Under the pieces are notes generated by a model, which ran no database searches, was not told the DNA's origin, and saw nothing but the letters and a program-made list of their open reading frames with translations. From the NCBI RefSeq assembly GCF_014773245.1, contig NZ_JACWMX010000004.1, forward strand, positions 62,001 through 126,000: a DNA stretch of 64,000 nt, read 5' to 3'. Made by a program: the position numbers and the translations under genes. Of the stretch, positions 44,113 to 51,977 are shown one piece after another; the first letter of the stretch is position 1; each line of letters begins with the position of its first letter. The stretch is from Mucilaginibacter glaciei (lineage in GTDB: Bacteria > Bacteroidota > Bacteroidia > Sphingobacteriales > Sphingobacteriaceae).

Positions 44113-44688
44113 ATGAAAAATTTATTTAAAACTTCCTTAACCTTATTAACAGGCCTTATGGGTGGCCTTTTGATAGGAGTGTATGCCGTTTCCCCAAAAG
44201 AGCAATCCTTCGCCGGGAATAACGACAGGATACAATACGAAATAGCATACAACAAGTTTATGCCGCGCACGTACCAGGATACGTTAAAAGCACTGCAATC
44301 CGTGAAAGACAGCATTTTTAAAGCCCACCGTATTTGGTATAGTAAAGCCGATAGCATGCAAAACAACTATCTGGAGTATGATAAAAAATGGTATAACGCA
44401 TCGCTCCACACAAATGAAGCTGACTCTAACGGAAATGACCACCTCAAATCTTTTTTCATTTCTAAGGTGCTCATCGATACCTTATTCGCGCATAAAAAAG
44501 ACCCTGACGGCATCCGGTTAACAATGGCTAAAAAAAGGGCGGATAATAAAAAGATCTTTACTTTTGTTATATCCGGCAGCTATATGGGCGACCGCGCAAA
44601 GCCATACGGCCCGCTTGCCACATCAAGGCGTGATACATCCGGATTGCAATTTGACTATGTTGATACCTGCCCGAAAAATTGCAACTAA
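44113..44688 (+). CDS. Exported protein of unknown function
   Basis: Counting from the ATG at 44113 the protein has 191 residues. It has an N-terminal hydrophobic segment (LFKTSLTLLTGLMGGLLIGV) and a charged helical body (YQDTLKALQSVKDSIFKAHR), with MPRTYQDT and a final CPKNC pair of cysteines. I do not recognise a family. Its stop codon overlaps the next start (TAATG), and the run continues to a histidine kinase and a response regulator, so it may be part of that signalling unit, for instance as a sensor partner. Confidence 0.7.
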   Translation: MKNLFKTSLTLLTGLMGGLLIGVYAVSPKEQSFAGNNDRIQYEIAYNKFMPRTYQDTLKALQSVKDSIFKAHRIWYSKADSMQNNYLEYDKKWYNASLHTNEADSNGNDHLKSFFISKVLIDTLFAHKKDPDGIRLTMAKKRADNKKIFTFVISGSYMGDRAKPYGPLATSRRDTSGLQFDYVDTCPKNCN

Positions 44689-45344
44689 TGCGGCCTCACT
44701 TCTTGATCTACCTGCTTGTTTTATTGACATCGTCCACAATCGGAATGGTTCGCTTTAAAAAGCTAACCGTTCCTTTTAGGTTTTTGGCGGTTTTGGCAAC
44801 TTATTCCTTTGTAAGCGAGTGTGCTACAAGGCTTTTAATAAAAACGATTCACTCCAGCATGCCGGCATATCACATTATCGCCATTGTACATTTTGTTTTG
44901 TTCTCTATCATATATTATCACCTCATTAAAGATCCAACGCTTAGGAAGATAATACTTCTCTTAATTATCCCGTTTATTGCATTTTCAGTAGTAAATACCT
45001 TTTACAACCAATCGTTCCTGTTATCGTTCCCTTCTAACAGTGTGTTGTTATCTGAGGCCGTTTACATTTTTTATACATTGCTGCTTTTCAGGCAAATGTT
45101 ATTAAACCCCGTGTTAATACCTCTTTACAAACAAAGTGTATTCTGGTTTAATATTGCGATGCTTATCTTTTCGGCAGTAACCCTTTTTAACTTGGGGATG
45201 ATCAACTATTTTAACAAACACAACATAGATACCAGCCTGCTGGATAGCATTATCTATATCATCAGCCTATCCTTTTACGGGCTCTTTGGCTATGCGTTAT
45301 TTATAAACAATAAGTTTGATGGTGAAAACAGCCCACATAATTAA
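44688..45344 (+). CDS. Polytopic membrane protein of unknown function
   Basis: The 218-residue protein (from the ATG at 44688) has about seven hydrophobic segments with short loops, such as FLIYLLVLLTSSTIGMVRF, IIAIVHFVLFSIIYYHLI and SIIYIISLSFYGLFGYALF. The arrangement resembles the membrane-sensor part of some 7TM histidine kinases, and the kinase gene follows directly. It overlaps the gene before by 1 base. A role in signal input is an inference only. Confidence 0.75.
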   Translation: MRPHFLIYLLVLLTSSTIGMVRFKKLTVPFRFLAVLATYSFVSECATRLLIKTIHSSMPAYHIIAIVHFVLFSIIYYHLIKDPTLRKIILLLIIPFIAFSVVNTFYNQSFLLSFPSNSVLLSEAVYIFYTLLLFRQMLLNPVLIPLYKQSVFWFNIAMLIFSAVTLFNLGMINYFNKHNIDTSLLDSIIYIISLSFYGLFGYALFINNKFDGENSPHN

Positions 45345-45363
45345 TAATAACGAAGAGCTTGAA

Positions 45364-46170
45364 ATGCAAATACTGATACTATCTGCATTTTTGGTTTTTA
45401 TTTGCCTGGTGGGCTTTGTAGTTTACTTTGTAGCTATTTACAATAAAAAGCAAATTCAGAATAAACAGGAGCAAGCTTCCCTGCAGGCGGCTTTTCAGCA
45501 GGAGCTGCTTAAAACCCAGAATGAAATTCAGGAGCAAACACTCACCCATGTAAGCCGCGAAATTCATGACAACATTACGCAGGTGCTCTCTTTTGTAAAA
45601 TTGAACCTGGCCATGACTGGCGACCTGAATGAGACCGATAAAGCTGATAAAATAAATGAGAGCCGCAAATTGGTAGCACAAGTAATTACCGATCTTCGCG
45701 ACTTGTCTAAAAGCATGAGCTTTGAACACATCGCAAACTTAGGCCTTGCCAAAACTATTGCTTTTGATGTTGACCGGATCAATAAAAGTGGCCTGCTTAA
45801 GGCAATGTTTATTGTAGCGGGCGATGCACTGTCTTTAGGCGACGAGCGCGAACTGGTGCTGTTCCGCATTTTTCAGGAGGCATTAAATAATTCACTCAAA
45901 CACTCGGGTGCTAAACATTTGAAAATCAGCTTGCAATATTCTGAGCAATTATTTAACTTAACCATCGCAGATGACGGGATAGGTTTTTTAACCGGCGATT
46001 TAACGGGCAACGGCTCGGGGTTAAAAAACATTACGGATAGGGCAACCTTGATTGGCGCTACCGCTACAATTGATAGCGAACCGGGCAAGGGTTGTTGTGT
46101 TAAAATAACTATTGACCCCTTATTACAACAACCCTATGCCGACCCAAAACATCCAGATAGCACTGGTTGA
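45364..46170 (+). CDS. Sensor histidine kinase (NarL/DesK type)
   Basis: Counting from the ATG at 45364 the protein has 268 residues. It has one N-terminal helix (ILILSAFLVFICLVGFVVYF), a coiled coil, and the dimerisation/phosphoacceptor motif VSREIHDNITQVLSFVKLNL with the phospho-His in REIHDN. The HATPase domain follows (EALNNSLKHS, IADDGIGF, GSGLKNITDRA). The ATG at 45319 is also possible but overlaps the membrane-protein gene. There is no separate sensing domain, which makes the two preceding genes good candidates for input. It overlaps the regulator gene by 35 bases. Confidence 0.9.
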   Translation: MQILILSAFLVFICLVGFVVYFVAIYNKKQIQNKQEQASLQAAFQQELLKTQNEIQEQTLTHVSREIHDNITQVLSFVKLNLAMTGDLNETDKADKINESRKLVAQVITDLRDLSKSMSFEHIANLGLAKTIAFDVDRINKSGLLKAMFIVAGDALSLGDERELVLFRIFQEALNNSLKHSGAKHLKISLQYSEQLFNLTIADDGIGFLTGDLTGNGSGLKNITDRATLIGATATIDSEPGKGCCVKITIDPLLQQPYADPKHPDSTG

Positions 46171-46777
46171 TGATCATCGCCTTTTTAGAAGCGGGCTGGT
46201 ATCATTGATCAACAGTTTTAGCGGTTACACAATTATGCTGGAGGCCGCCAACGGCGAAGAACTTTCCCGCAAGCTATCGCCAAAATTTAAACCCGATATT
46301 ATCTTGCTTGATCTTAACATGCCGGTGATGGCTGGCACCCAAACTGCACAGTGGCTGCGGGCAAACTACCCGGATATCTGTATCATCATCCTATCTATGT
46401 TTGAGGATGCCGATAAGGTGTTAAATATGGTGAAGTTAGGCGTTAAAGGCTATTTGTTAAAAGATGCCGAACCCCATGAATTTGAACAAGCCCTTAAAAA
46501 AGTAGCACAGGGCGAATTATATTATCCCGAATTTGTAACCCGACACTTAGTGAATAACTTTAACCGCGGCGTTGACCCAATTAAACTCAACAACCGCGAG
46601 CTGGAGTTTTTAAAATTGGCCGGCACCGAACTCACCTATAAAGAAATTGCCGACCAAATGTGCATCAGCGCCCGCACCGTTGATGGCTACCGCGACCAGC
46701 TTTTTGAAAAATTACAGATAAAAAGCCGGGTGGGCCTGGTTTTATATGCCATAAAAAACAACTTGGTACAATTGTAA
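46136..46777 (+). CDS. LuxR-family response regulator
   Basis: Counting from the ATG at 46136 the protein has 213 residues. The receiver domain has the acidic pocket ALVDDHRLFR and the phospho-Asp in IILLDLNMPVM, and the output domain is a LuxR helix-turn-helix (NNRELEFLKLAGTEL, KEIADQMCISARTVDGYRDQ). It is the partner of the kinase before it. Its targets are unknown. Confidence 0.93.
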   Translation: MPTQNIQIALVDDHRLFRSGLVSLINSFSGYTIMLEAANGEELSRKLSPKFKPDIILLDLNMPVMAGTQTAQWLRANYPDICIIILSMFEDADKVLNMVKLGVKGYLLKDAEPHEFEQALKKVAQGELYYPEFVTRHLVNNFNRGVDPIKLNNRELEFLKLAGTELTYKEIADQMCISARTVDGYRDQLFEKLQIKSRVGLVLYAIKNNLVQL

Positions 46778-46800
46778 TTTGCTAATTATTTTAGCAAATT
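46776..46800. terminator. A/T-rich hairpin after the response regulator
   Basis: AATTTGCTAA (46776-46785) pairs perfectly with TTAGCAAATT (46791-46800) around 5 bases. The left arm overlaps the stop codon of the regulator, and the right arm is 7 bases before the next gene. It could be a weak terminator or an operator of the following gene. Confidence 0.5.
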
Positions 46801-46806
46801 TGCTCT

Positions 46807-47877
46807 ATGTCGCATGAGCAGAATGAGGAGTTTTTTAAAGGGCGGGGGGCCCAGGTTAACACCCACAACAAGTTTTTAAAAAATAAATATGTGCAGGAGC
46901 ATATAGAGGGATTGGATGAGCAGTTGCTTGAAAACACGCATACCCAGCTTTTTGAAGAGAACCCCAAAAAGATCGTAAGTGAATCTAACAGCCCGGACCT
47001 GAGCCATTTCCATTCCATTAACCCCTACCAGGGTTGCGAGCACGGCTGTATTTATTGCTACGCCCGTAACAGCCACGAATATTATGGCTTTAGCGCCGGC
47101 CTTGATTTTGAGCGTAAGATCATCGTTAAACGCAACGCACCCGAACTGCTGGAAAAGTATTTTAATAAACGCGGTTATCAGCCCATCCCTATCGTACTAT
47201 CCGGCAATACCGATTGTTACCAGCCGATAGAACGCAAACTAAAAATTACCCGCGGGCTGTTGCAGGTTTTTTTGAAATACAAACACCCGGTGAGCATCAT
47301 CACTAAAAACAATGTGATACTGCGCGATATGGATATTTTGAGCGAGCTGGCAGCCATGAAACTCGCGCACGTAAACATGTCTGTAACTACACTCAGCGAG
47401 TCGCTACGGCAAAAGCTGGAACCACGAACGGTAACCGGCATGAGCCGCCTGCGGGTAATAGAAAAACTGTCAGACAAAGGCATCCCCTGCCGGGTGATGG
47501 TAGCACCCATTATACCGGGCTTAAACAGTAACGAGATCCCGGATATTATTAAAGCCGCTGCCGACCGCGGGGCGCTATCTGCCGGGTTTACTATTGTTCG
47601 GCTGAACGGCAGCATCGCGGAGATCTTTACCGACTGGATCTACAAAGCATTCCCAGATCGTGCCGAGAAGGTACTTAACATGATAAAGGCCTGTCATGAC
47701 GGGAAGCTAAACGACAGCGATTTTGGCCGCCGGATGAGCGGCGAGGGGCACGTAGCCAGCTCCATTCATCAATTATACCGTATGGCCTGCGTCCGCTTCC
47801 TCTCCGGCCGCGAAATGCCGGGGTATGACCTGAGTTTGTTTACGCCAAGGGGCGGGAAGCAGATGGATTTGTTTTGA
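46807..47877 (+). CDS. PA0069-family radical SAM protein
   Basis: The 356-residue protein has a radical SAM iron-sulfur motif CEHGCIYCYARNSHEYYGF (Cys at about 78, 82 and 85). SGNTDCYQPIERKLKITRGL, SIITKNNVILRDMDIL and APIIPGLNSNEIPDI follow, and are typical of the PA0069 family related to SplB. Such proteins use S-adenosylmethionine to form a 5'-deoxyadenosyl radical. The substrate is not established. It starts 29 bases after the response regulator, behind a hairpin, and is probably transcribed separately. Confidence 0.9.
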   Translation: MSHEQNEEFFKGRGAQVNTHNKFLKNKYVQEHIEGLDEQLLENTHTQLFEENPKKIVSESNSPDLSHFHSINPYQGCEHGCIYCYARNSHEYYGFSAGLDFERKIIVKRNAPELLEKYFNKRGYQPIPIVLSGNTDCYQPIERKLKITRGLLQVFLKYKHPVSIITKNNVILRDMDILSELAAMKLAHVNMSVTTLSESLRQKLEPRTVTGMSRLRVIEKLSDKGIPCRVMVAPIIPGLNSNEIPDIIKAAADRGALSAGFTIVRLNGSIAEIFTDWIYKAFPDRAEKVLNMIKACHDGKLNDSDFGRRMSGEGHVASSIHQLYRMACVRFLSGREMPGYDLSLFTPRGGKQMDLF

Positions 47878-47920
47878 CCGTTGATTTTGGTGGAACTCTG
47901 CGCACGTTACCCATCACGCA

Positions 47921-47949
47921 CGTCTTTGCGAGGTACGAAGCAATCCCCG
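47921..47949 (+). repeat. Left inverted repeat of the GIY-YIG unit
   Basis: A 29-bp sequence starting CGTCTTTGCGAGGTACGAAG and ending CAATCCCCG. Its exact reverse complement lies at 48324-48352. The unit between, 47921-48352, is 432 bases long. The neighbouring sequence outside (47908-47920) also pairs with 48353-48365 at 10 of 13 positions. Confidence 0.9.
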
Positions 47950-47973
47950 ATACGCTTATCGCCGACATGAAGT

Positions 47974-48282
47974 CTATTGTTCCATTAATTCCTCATACAA
48001 ATCATTCCAATTTGGATTCATTGCGTTGATCAATTTAATTTTACTTGCCCTATTTCCGCCTTTAATTATTTTCTCAACGGCAATCGCTTCTTCGATATGT
48101 GAATAAGCCTCATAGTAAACAAGCTTATTACAGTTGTATTTGGCAGAAAAGCTGTTTGGATGAATTTTGTTTTTGTGCTGCCAAATCCTGGTGATGAGAT
48201 CTGACGTAACGCCGATATATAGTACCAGGTGCTGCTGATTGGTCATTATGTAAACACAGCCACCTCTTTGAAATACCATCAT
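47974..48282 (-). CDS. GIY-YIG-domain nuclease family protein
   Basis: The 102-residue protein has the GIY-YIG core: VYIMTN, VLYIGVTSDLITRIWQHKNK with the catalytic Arg, and YEAYSHIEEAIAVEKIIKGG with the Glu. It matches the short single-domain GIY-YIG proteins abundant in Bacteroidota genomes. It fills nearly all of a 432-bp unit closed by 29-bp perfect inverted repeats, with 24 bases from the left repeat and 41 from the right. The arrangement suggests that the gene and repeats form a mobile or repeat-associated unit. Two ATGs are adjacent at the start (48282 and 48279). Confidence 0.88.
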   Translation of the reverse strand: MMVFQRGGCVYIMTNQQHLVLYIGVTSDLITRIWQHKNKIHPNSFSAKYNCNKLVYYEAYSHIEEAIAVEKIIKGGNRASKIKLINAMNPNWNDLYEELMEQ

Positions 48283-48323
48283 GCAAATTAGAAAAGATCT
48301 TTAATAATTCGTTACCGTCCTGG

Positions 48324-48352
48324 CGGGGATTGCTTCGTACCTCGCAAAGACG
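48324..48352 (-). repeat. Right inverted repeat of the GIY-YIG unit
   Basis: This is the perfect reverse complement of the left repeat at 47921-47949 (29 of 29 bases). It shares TTGCGAG and a GCAATC-type half with the palindromic element at 32086-32173. Confidence 0.9.
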
Positions 48353-48389
48353 TGTGTAGTGGTTTGATCTTTAAGTTCTATTTTCCTGA

Positions 48390-48620
48390 TTACATCCGCA
48401 ACCGTAACGATACCGACCTGCCCAGGGCCTGCACAAAATTAGGGTCGAGTGTTTGGTCGCCGTCTTTTTGGATCCAGATGGTTTTCTCTTTTATCAGTTG
48501 TAGTTTTTCACCGTTGAGCAGCAACTCCAGTTCAACTGTATTTTGGTTGATCAGGTTGCTATTTATAATCTGGTAAACGTAATCCCGGTCGTTAAATGTT
48601 ATTCGTAGTGGTAGTCCCAT
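48390..48620 (-). CDS. Small protein of unknown function
   Basis: The 76-residue protein reads as MGLPLRITFNDRDYVYQIIN, then SNLINQNTVELELLLNGEKL and a charged middle with TIWIQKDGDQTLDP. It has mixed alpha/beta character with no membrane segment and no domain I recognise. Codon use and composition look like those of the neighbours. The ATG, the absence of overlap with other genes and the clean ending beside the GIY-YIG unit support a real gene, with moderate certainty. Confidence 0.6.
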   Translation of the reverse strand: MGLPLRITFNDRDYVYQIINSNLINQNTVELELLLNGEKLQLIKEKTIWIQKDGDQTLDPNFVQALGRSVSLRLRM

Positions 48621-48746
48621 GTCGCTTATCTCTTCGGTTGTAAAGATAAACGTTAACGCGGGTTGTAGCGTTTTATTTGAAAAAATATAAATTGCTCATA
48701 GGATTACTAAGTCCTTACAACAATATCAAGATCGTTTTAAAAACAA

Positions 48747-48772
48747 GAAAGGCCCCGTAAACGGAGCCTTTC
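48747..48772 (-). terminator. Terminator after the zinc-ribbon protein gene
   Basis: GAAAGGC-C-CCGT (48747-48758) and ACGG-A-GCCTTTC (48761-48772) pair with one mismatch. On the minus strand this is downstream of the 48801 stop codon. Confidence 0.6.
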
Positions 48773-48800
48773 GATATTAAATTTATACGTGGTTTCTTGA

Positions 48801-49544
48801 TTAAACGTTCTCTTCTTCCAAAGCCATTTGCTCATCAACCAAAATACGGCCGCAGTGTTCGCAAACGATAATTTTTTTGCGTTGACGGATATCCGACTGC
48901 CGTTGTGGCGGGATTTGATTAAAGCAACCTGAACATGAATCGCGCTGAATGGTAACTACTGCTAAACCATTTTTAGCGTTTTTACGCAAACGGTTGTAAG
49001 CAATTAACAAACGCTCGTCAATACCACCGGTCGACGCTTCGGCCTGGGTAGTTAACTCGTTCTCTTCTTTTTCAGTTTCGGCAGTAATAGTGCCTAACTC
49101 ATCTTTTTTAGCGTCAAGGTCGCTGCGGCGGGCTTCCAGATCGGCAAGGGCTTTTTCGTAAACGGTGGTCTTTGATGCAATCTCAAAACCAAATTCCCTA
49201 ATCTTCTTTTCGCTCACTTGTATATCTAAGCCCTGGATCTCGATTTCTTTTGAAATTGCATCATACTCACGGTTATTTTTAACCTCGTTAAGTTGCGTTT
49301 CGTATTTTTTAGTGTTCGCTTGTGAATCTTTGATCAGATTTTTGCGGGTAACAATTTCGTCTTCCAGATCATCAAGCTCATTCTTTATTTTCTGTATACG
49401 GGTTTCTAAGCCGGCAACGTCATCTTCCAGGTCGGCAACTTCCATAGGCAGTTCACCTCTTACCTGGCGTATTTTATCAATTTTTGTGTGGATAAGTTGC
49501 AGGTCGTATAAAGCTTTAAGCTTTTGTTCTATGGTTTGTTCCAT
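48801..49544 (-). CDS. Coiled-coil protein with a C4-type zinc ribbon
   Basis: The 247-residue protein is mostly a long coiled coil (about 20-180, e.g. DLEDDVAGLETRIQKIKNEL) followed by a C4 zinc ribbon with CSGCFNQIPPQ and CEHCGRILVDE. This is the layout of the family long annotated as 'C4-type zinc ribbon domain' proteins, of unclear role in nucleic-acid or envelope functions. Its start codon shares one base with the stop codon of the upstream Nif3-like gene, so the two are translated as one unit. Confidence 0.9.
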   Translation of the reverse strand: MEQTIEQKLKALYDLQLIHTKIDKIRQVRGELPMEVADLEDDVAGLETRIQKIKNELDDLEDEIVTRKNLIKDSQANTKKYETQLNEVKNNREYDAISKEIEIQGLDIQVSEKKIREFGFEIASKTTVYEKALADLEARRSDLDAKKDELGTITAETEKEENELTTQAEASTGGIDERLLIAYNRLRKNAKNGLAVVTIQRDSCSGCFNQIPPQRQSDIRQRKKIIVCEHCGRILVDEQMALEEENV

Positions 49545-50641
49545 TAAATAAAATATTTGACGGGGTTTGTATTCACTTTTGTTAAACGGATGGCAAAGTT
49601 AACAAATTTATTTTGAATTAATTCATACAATAATTGCTGCGTAAATTGCTCACTTTCAAAATGTCCGATGTCAGCAATAAGTATCTTTCCCTCTGCGTCA
49701 AAAAACTCATGGTATTTGTAATCGGCTGTAATAAAAACGTCGGCACCTGCTGCAATAGCGTGTTTCAATAAAAACCCTCCAGAGCCGCCACATACCGCCA
49801 CTTTCCTGATCTGCTTCCCGGTAAAAGCCGTATGCCTGATCACTTCGGCCTGCATATTTTGCTTTACCTCACGCAAAAACTCTTCTTCGCTCATGGGCAC
49901 GTCCAGTTCGCCTATCATTCCACTGCCTACCTGCTGGTGCTGGTTGGTTAGGTTATATAGATCATAGGCTACCTCTTCATAGGGGTGCGCTAATACCAGC
50001 GCCATCAAAATCTTGCTCTCCAAATTGGCCGGATAAATGGTCTCAATGCGAACCTCTTCTCCCCAATGTCGGATGCCCGGCTCGCCTATATAAGGGTCGG
50101 TGCCCTCTCCCGCTTTAAAAGTGCCGGCACCTTCTGCGTTAAAACTCACCTCGCTGTAATTGCCAATGTTGCCCGCCCCGGCATGGAACAGGGCGTTGCG
50201 CACCTGGTCGGCCTGCGCGGTGGGCACATAGGTAACCAGTTTTTTCAGGATGCCGTGCTTGGGTGCCAGCGTATGGTAATTAACCAGGCCCAATGTTTCG
50301 CAAATGCGGGCGTTAACCCCCACCATTACATTATCCAGGTTGGTGTGGATGGCATAAAGCGCAATGTTGTTGCGGATGGCCTTCTCCACTACGCGCTCTA
50401 CATAGGTTTTACCGTTAAATTTTTTTAGCCCCTTAAAAACAATAGGGTGGTGCGAAACGATGACCTCACATCCGGTGGTAATAGCCTCATCAACCACGGC
50501 CTCTGTACAATCTAAAGAGATCAGGGCTTGGGTAACTTCCTGGTCGGGCCGGCCGACGATAAGGCCACTATTATCATAATCTTCCTGGTAGGCCAGCGGG
50601 GCCAGGCTTTCCAGGTAAGCGGTTAGCTGTGCTAATTTCAT
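49544..50641 (-). CDS. Nif3-like dinuclear metal-centre hexameric protein
   Basis: The 365-residue protein has the Nif3 metal ligands in VSHHPIVFKGLKKF and AIHTNLDNV (N-terminal), and DIGHFESEQF near the C-terminus. A middle insert (about 130-235, KLVTYVPTAQADQVRNALF) is the PII-like domain found in the longer versions. These are GTP-cyclohydrolase-like toroidal proteins of unknown exact activity. It precedes the zinc-ribbon gene on the same strand, a conserved pairing in Bacteroidota. Confidence 0.92.
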   Translation of the reverse strand: MKLAQLTAYLESLAPLAYQEDYDNSGLIVGRPDQEVTQALISLDCTEAVVDEAITTGCEVIVSHHPIVFKGLKKFNGKTYVERVVEKAIRNNIALYAIHTNLDNVMVGVNARICETLGLVNYHTLAPKHGILKKLVTYVPTAQADQVRNALFHAGAGNIGNYSEVSFNAEGAGTFKAGEGTDPYIGEPGIRHWGEEVRIETIYPANLESKILMALVLAHPYEEVAYDLYNLTNQHQQVGSGMIGELDVPMSEEEFLREVKQNMQAEVIRHTAFTGKQIRKVAVCGGSGGFLLKHAIAAGADVFITADYKYHEFFDAEGKILIADIGHFESEQFTQQLLYELIQNKFVNFAIRLTKVNTNPVKYFI

Positions 50642-50710
50642 ATAACCCGAAGATAGTACACGATTAAGCAGATTGAAAGGTTGGAAAGGAATTTTATTTG
50701 GCGGCGAGTT

Positions 50711-50826
50711 GACTCACCCCGGCTACGCTTCGCTGGCCGACCCTCTCTGCTTCGCAAAGAGGGTAATGTAGAATTTGTTCTCACCCTCTTTTCGCCGCAG
50801 TCGAAGAAAGGGTCGCGGGGTGAGTA
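50711..50826. repeat. Palindromic intergenic element with ACTCACCCCG arms
   Basis: ACTCACCCCG (50712-50721) pairs with CGGGGTGAGT (50816-50825). Inside, two smaller hairpins built from CCCTCT/AGAGGG and a CTTCG-type core are visible. It is a repeated-element type structure. It accounts for a minus-strand reading frame at 50638-50907, which is therefore not called as a gene. Beyond the element I see nothing else in 50642-50961. Confidence 0.75.
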
Positions 50827-50961
50827 ACTATGCGATAGCCAAAACATTTCAACGCAACAAAGATCAAAACGGGTGGTAATATTTTCTTTGGCGCGGATTA
50901 ATGGCATAACCTTCCAATTCTTACCTCGTTTTGATCTTTGGATATTGTAGAGCCTGGCTAC

Positions 50962-51078
50962 TTATGCTTTTAAGCGGCTTTTGGCTTTTGCGGCTTTCAG
51001 GTCGCTCATTAACAGGTTCATCAATTCTTTATCAAAGCGCGCTGTTAATTTGCTGGTCGATTTTTTTAGCGTTTTCAT
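50962..51078 (-). CDS. Possible 38-residue Lys/Ala-rich small protein
   Basis: The frame ATG (51078) to TAA (50962) encodes MKTLKKSTSKLTARFDKELM followed by NLLMSDLKAAKAKSRLKA. The peptide is strongly basic and predicted helical. It lies 37 bases after the TM2-protein gene on the same strand, so it could be its operon partner. No Shine-Dalgarno sequence is visible. A conserved homolog would be needed to confirm it. Confidence 0.45.
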   Translation of the reverse strand: MKTLKKSTSKLTARFDKELMNLLMSDLKAAKAKSRLKA

Positions 51079-51115
51079 GGTAGTGATATAATGTGATAAG
51101 GTTTAAGCGTATTTA

Positions 51116-51475
51116 TTAGAAGCTCATTTTAGCTATCTGGAAGCTTTCGTAAGCCATTTTTTTGTTATAATCTGTGGCGATAGCTTCATGGTTAATTAAA
51201 TCTACTATGGTACCGATAAAGCAAAAGCCTGCAGTAAAAAAGTAGAAGATCCCCATCAATATCTGCCCGGTAATGAACCGTTGCACACCGGCTATGCCAA
51301 CGAAACCCAGCAGCGTAAATATTAAAATATCCTGTGCGCTTTTCCTTTTACCAGAGTAGGCCATAAAAAAACTTTGTTTCTGGGTATCATTCAACTCATT
51401 TGTTGCCTGGTGTAAAAATGCCATCTCTTCGGTAGTGATGCCGGGTAATGACATATAAGGATTGTAAGTTTCCAT
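51116..51475 (-). CDS. TM2-domain membrane protein
   Basis: The 119-residue protein has a TM2 domain with two membrane helices (LIFTLLGFVGIAGVQRFITG, then a short turn and GIFYFFTAGFCFIGTIVDLI) after a polar N-terminal half (YMSLPGITTEEMAFLHQATN). TM2 proteins have no established function in bacteria. A motif resembling the one upstream of the C1 peptidase and collar-like genes lies 101 bases upstream at 51576-51599. Confidence 0.88.
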   Translation of the reverse strand: METYNPYMSLPGITTEEMAFLHQATNELNDTQKQSFFMAYSGKRKSAQDILIFTLLGFVGIAGVQRFITGQILMGIFYFFTAGFCFIGTIVDLINHEAIATDYNKKMAYESFQIAKMSF

Positions 51476-51575
51476 TGTCGTAGTGTTTTGTTTGTGATTG
51501 ATGATGTAAAACTACGGCGTAATAGCACGTACGCCAATAGAATATAGGCAGCCTGTAATAAACTATCGGTAAATG

Positions 51576-51599
51576 CGGCGGTTTATTCGGCGAAACGGG
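51576..51599 (-). promoter_or_regulatory. Looser copy C of the shared upstream motif
   Basis: On the minus strand the sequence is CCCGTTTCGCCGAATAAACC, then GCCG. It matches copy A at CCCGTTTnGCCGAA but lacks the TTAGAGTA half. It is 101 bases before the TM2 gene. Confidence 0.3.
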
Positions 51600-51623
51600 T
51601 AATACATTTTCACCGAAGATGAT

Positions 51624-51977
51624 TTAAAGAGGTTTTGAAGCCGTATGCGGGATATCATACCTGTGCCTCAAAAAGATAAGCGTATAAATGCGGTATAGCA
51701 ACCCGACTACGATGGGTATGCCCAGCCAGTGTGCCCGGAAAGATTTTCTGATGTCGCCATGGAAGAGGTAAGAAATAGCATGTCCCAACCCGCAGCCGGG
51801 GCACCATTTAAAGCCCATGAGTTTTAAGGGGCATAAACTAAAATGGCCCTGATCTGCCGGGTTCATAAACGCCAGGCATATCAGGGCCACTATCCAAAAT
51901 GTTAGTTCGAAGTATCTGCTGAAAAGCTTTTTAATCAACCTTATTGCTCTTGGTGGTAAGCAATAAAGATACACCAA
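51624..51977 (-). CDS. DUF2752-family membrane protein
   Basis: The 117-residue protein has three hydrophobic segments and the DUF2752 motif WCPGCGLGHAISYLFHGDIR. The function is unknown. The start at 51977 overlaps the DUF4199 gene by 47 bases in another frame; a TTG start a dozen codons later is also possible. It is probably co-transcribed with that gene. Confidence 0.85.
   Translation of the reverse strand: MVYLYCLPPRAIRLIKKLFSRYFELTFWIVALICLAFMNPADQGHFSLCPLKLMGFKWCPGCGLGHAISYLFHGDIRKSFRAHWLGIPIVVGLLYRIYTLIFLRHRYDIPHTASKPL

Noticed and set aside
50638-50907. 89-codon frame on the minus strand overlapping the start of the Nif3-like gene
   Set aside because: Its middle is made by a palindromic intergenic element (50711-50826), composition is Arg/Ser-rich, and no domain is recognisable.
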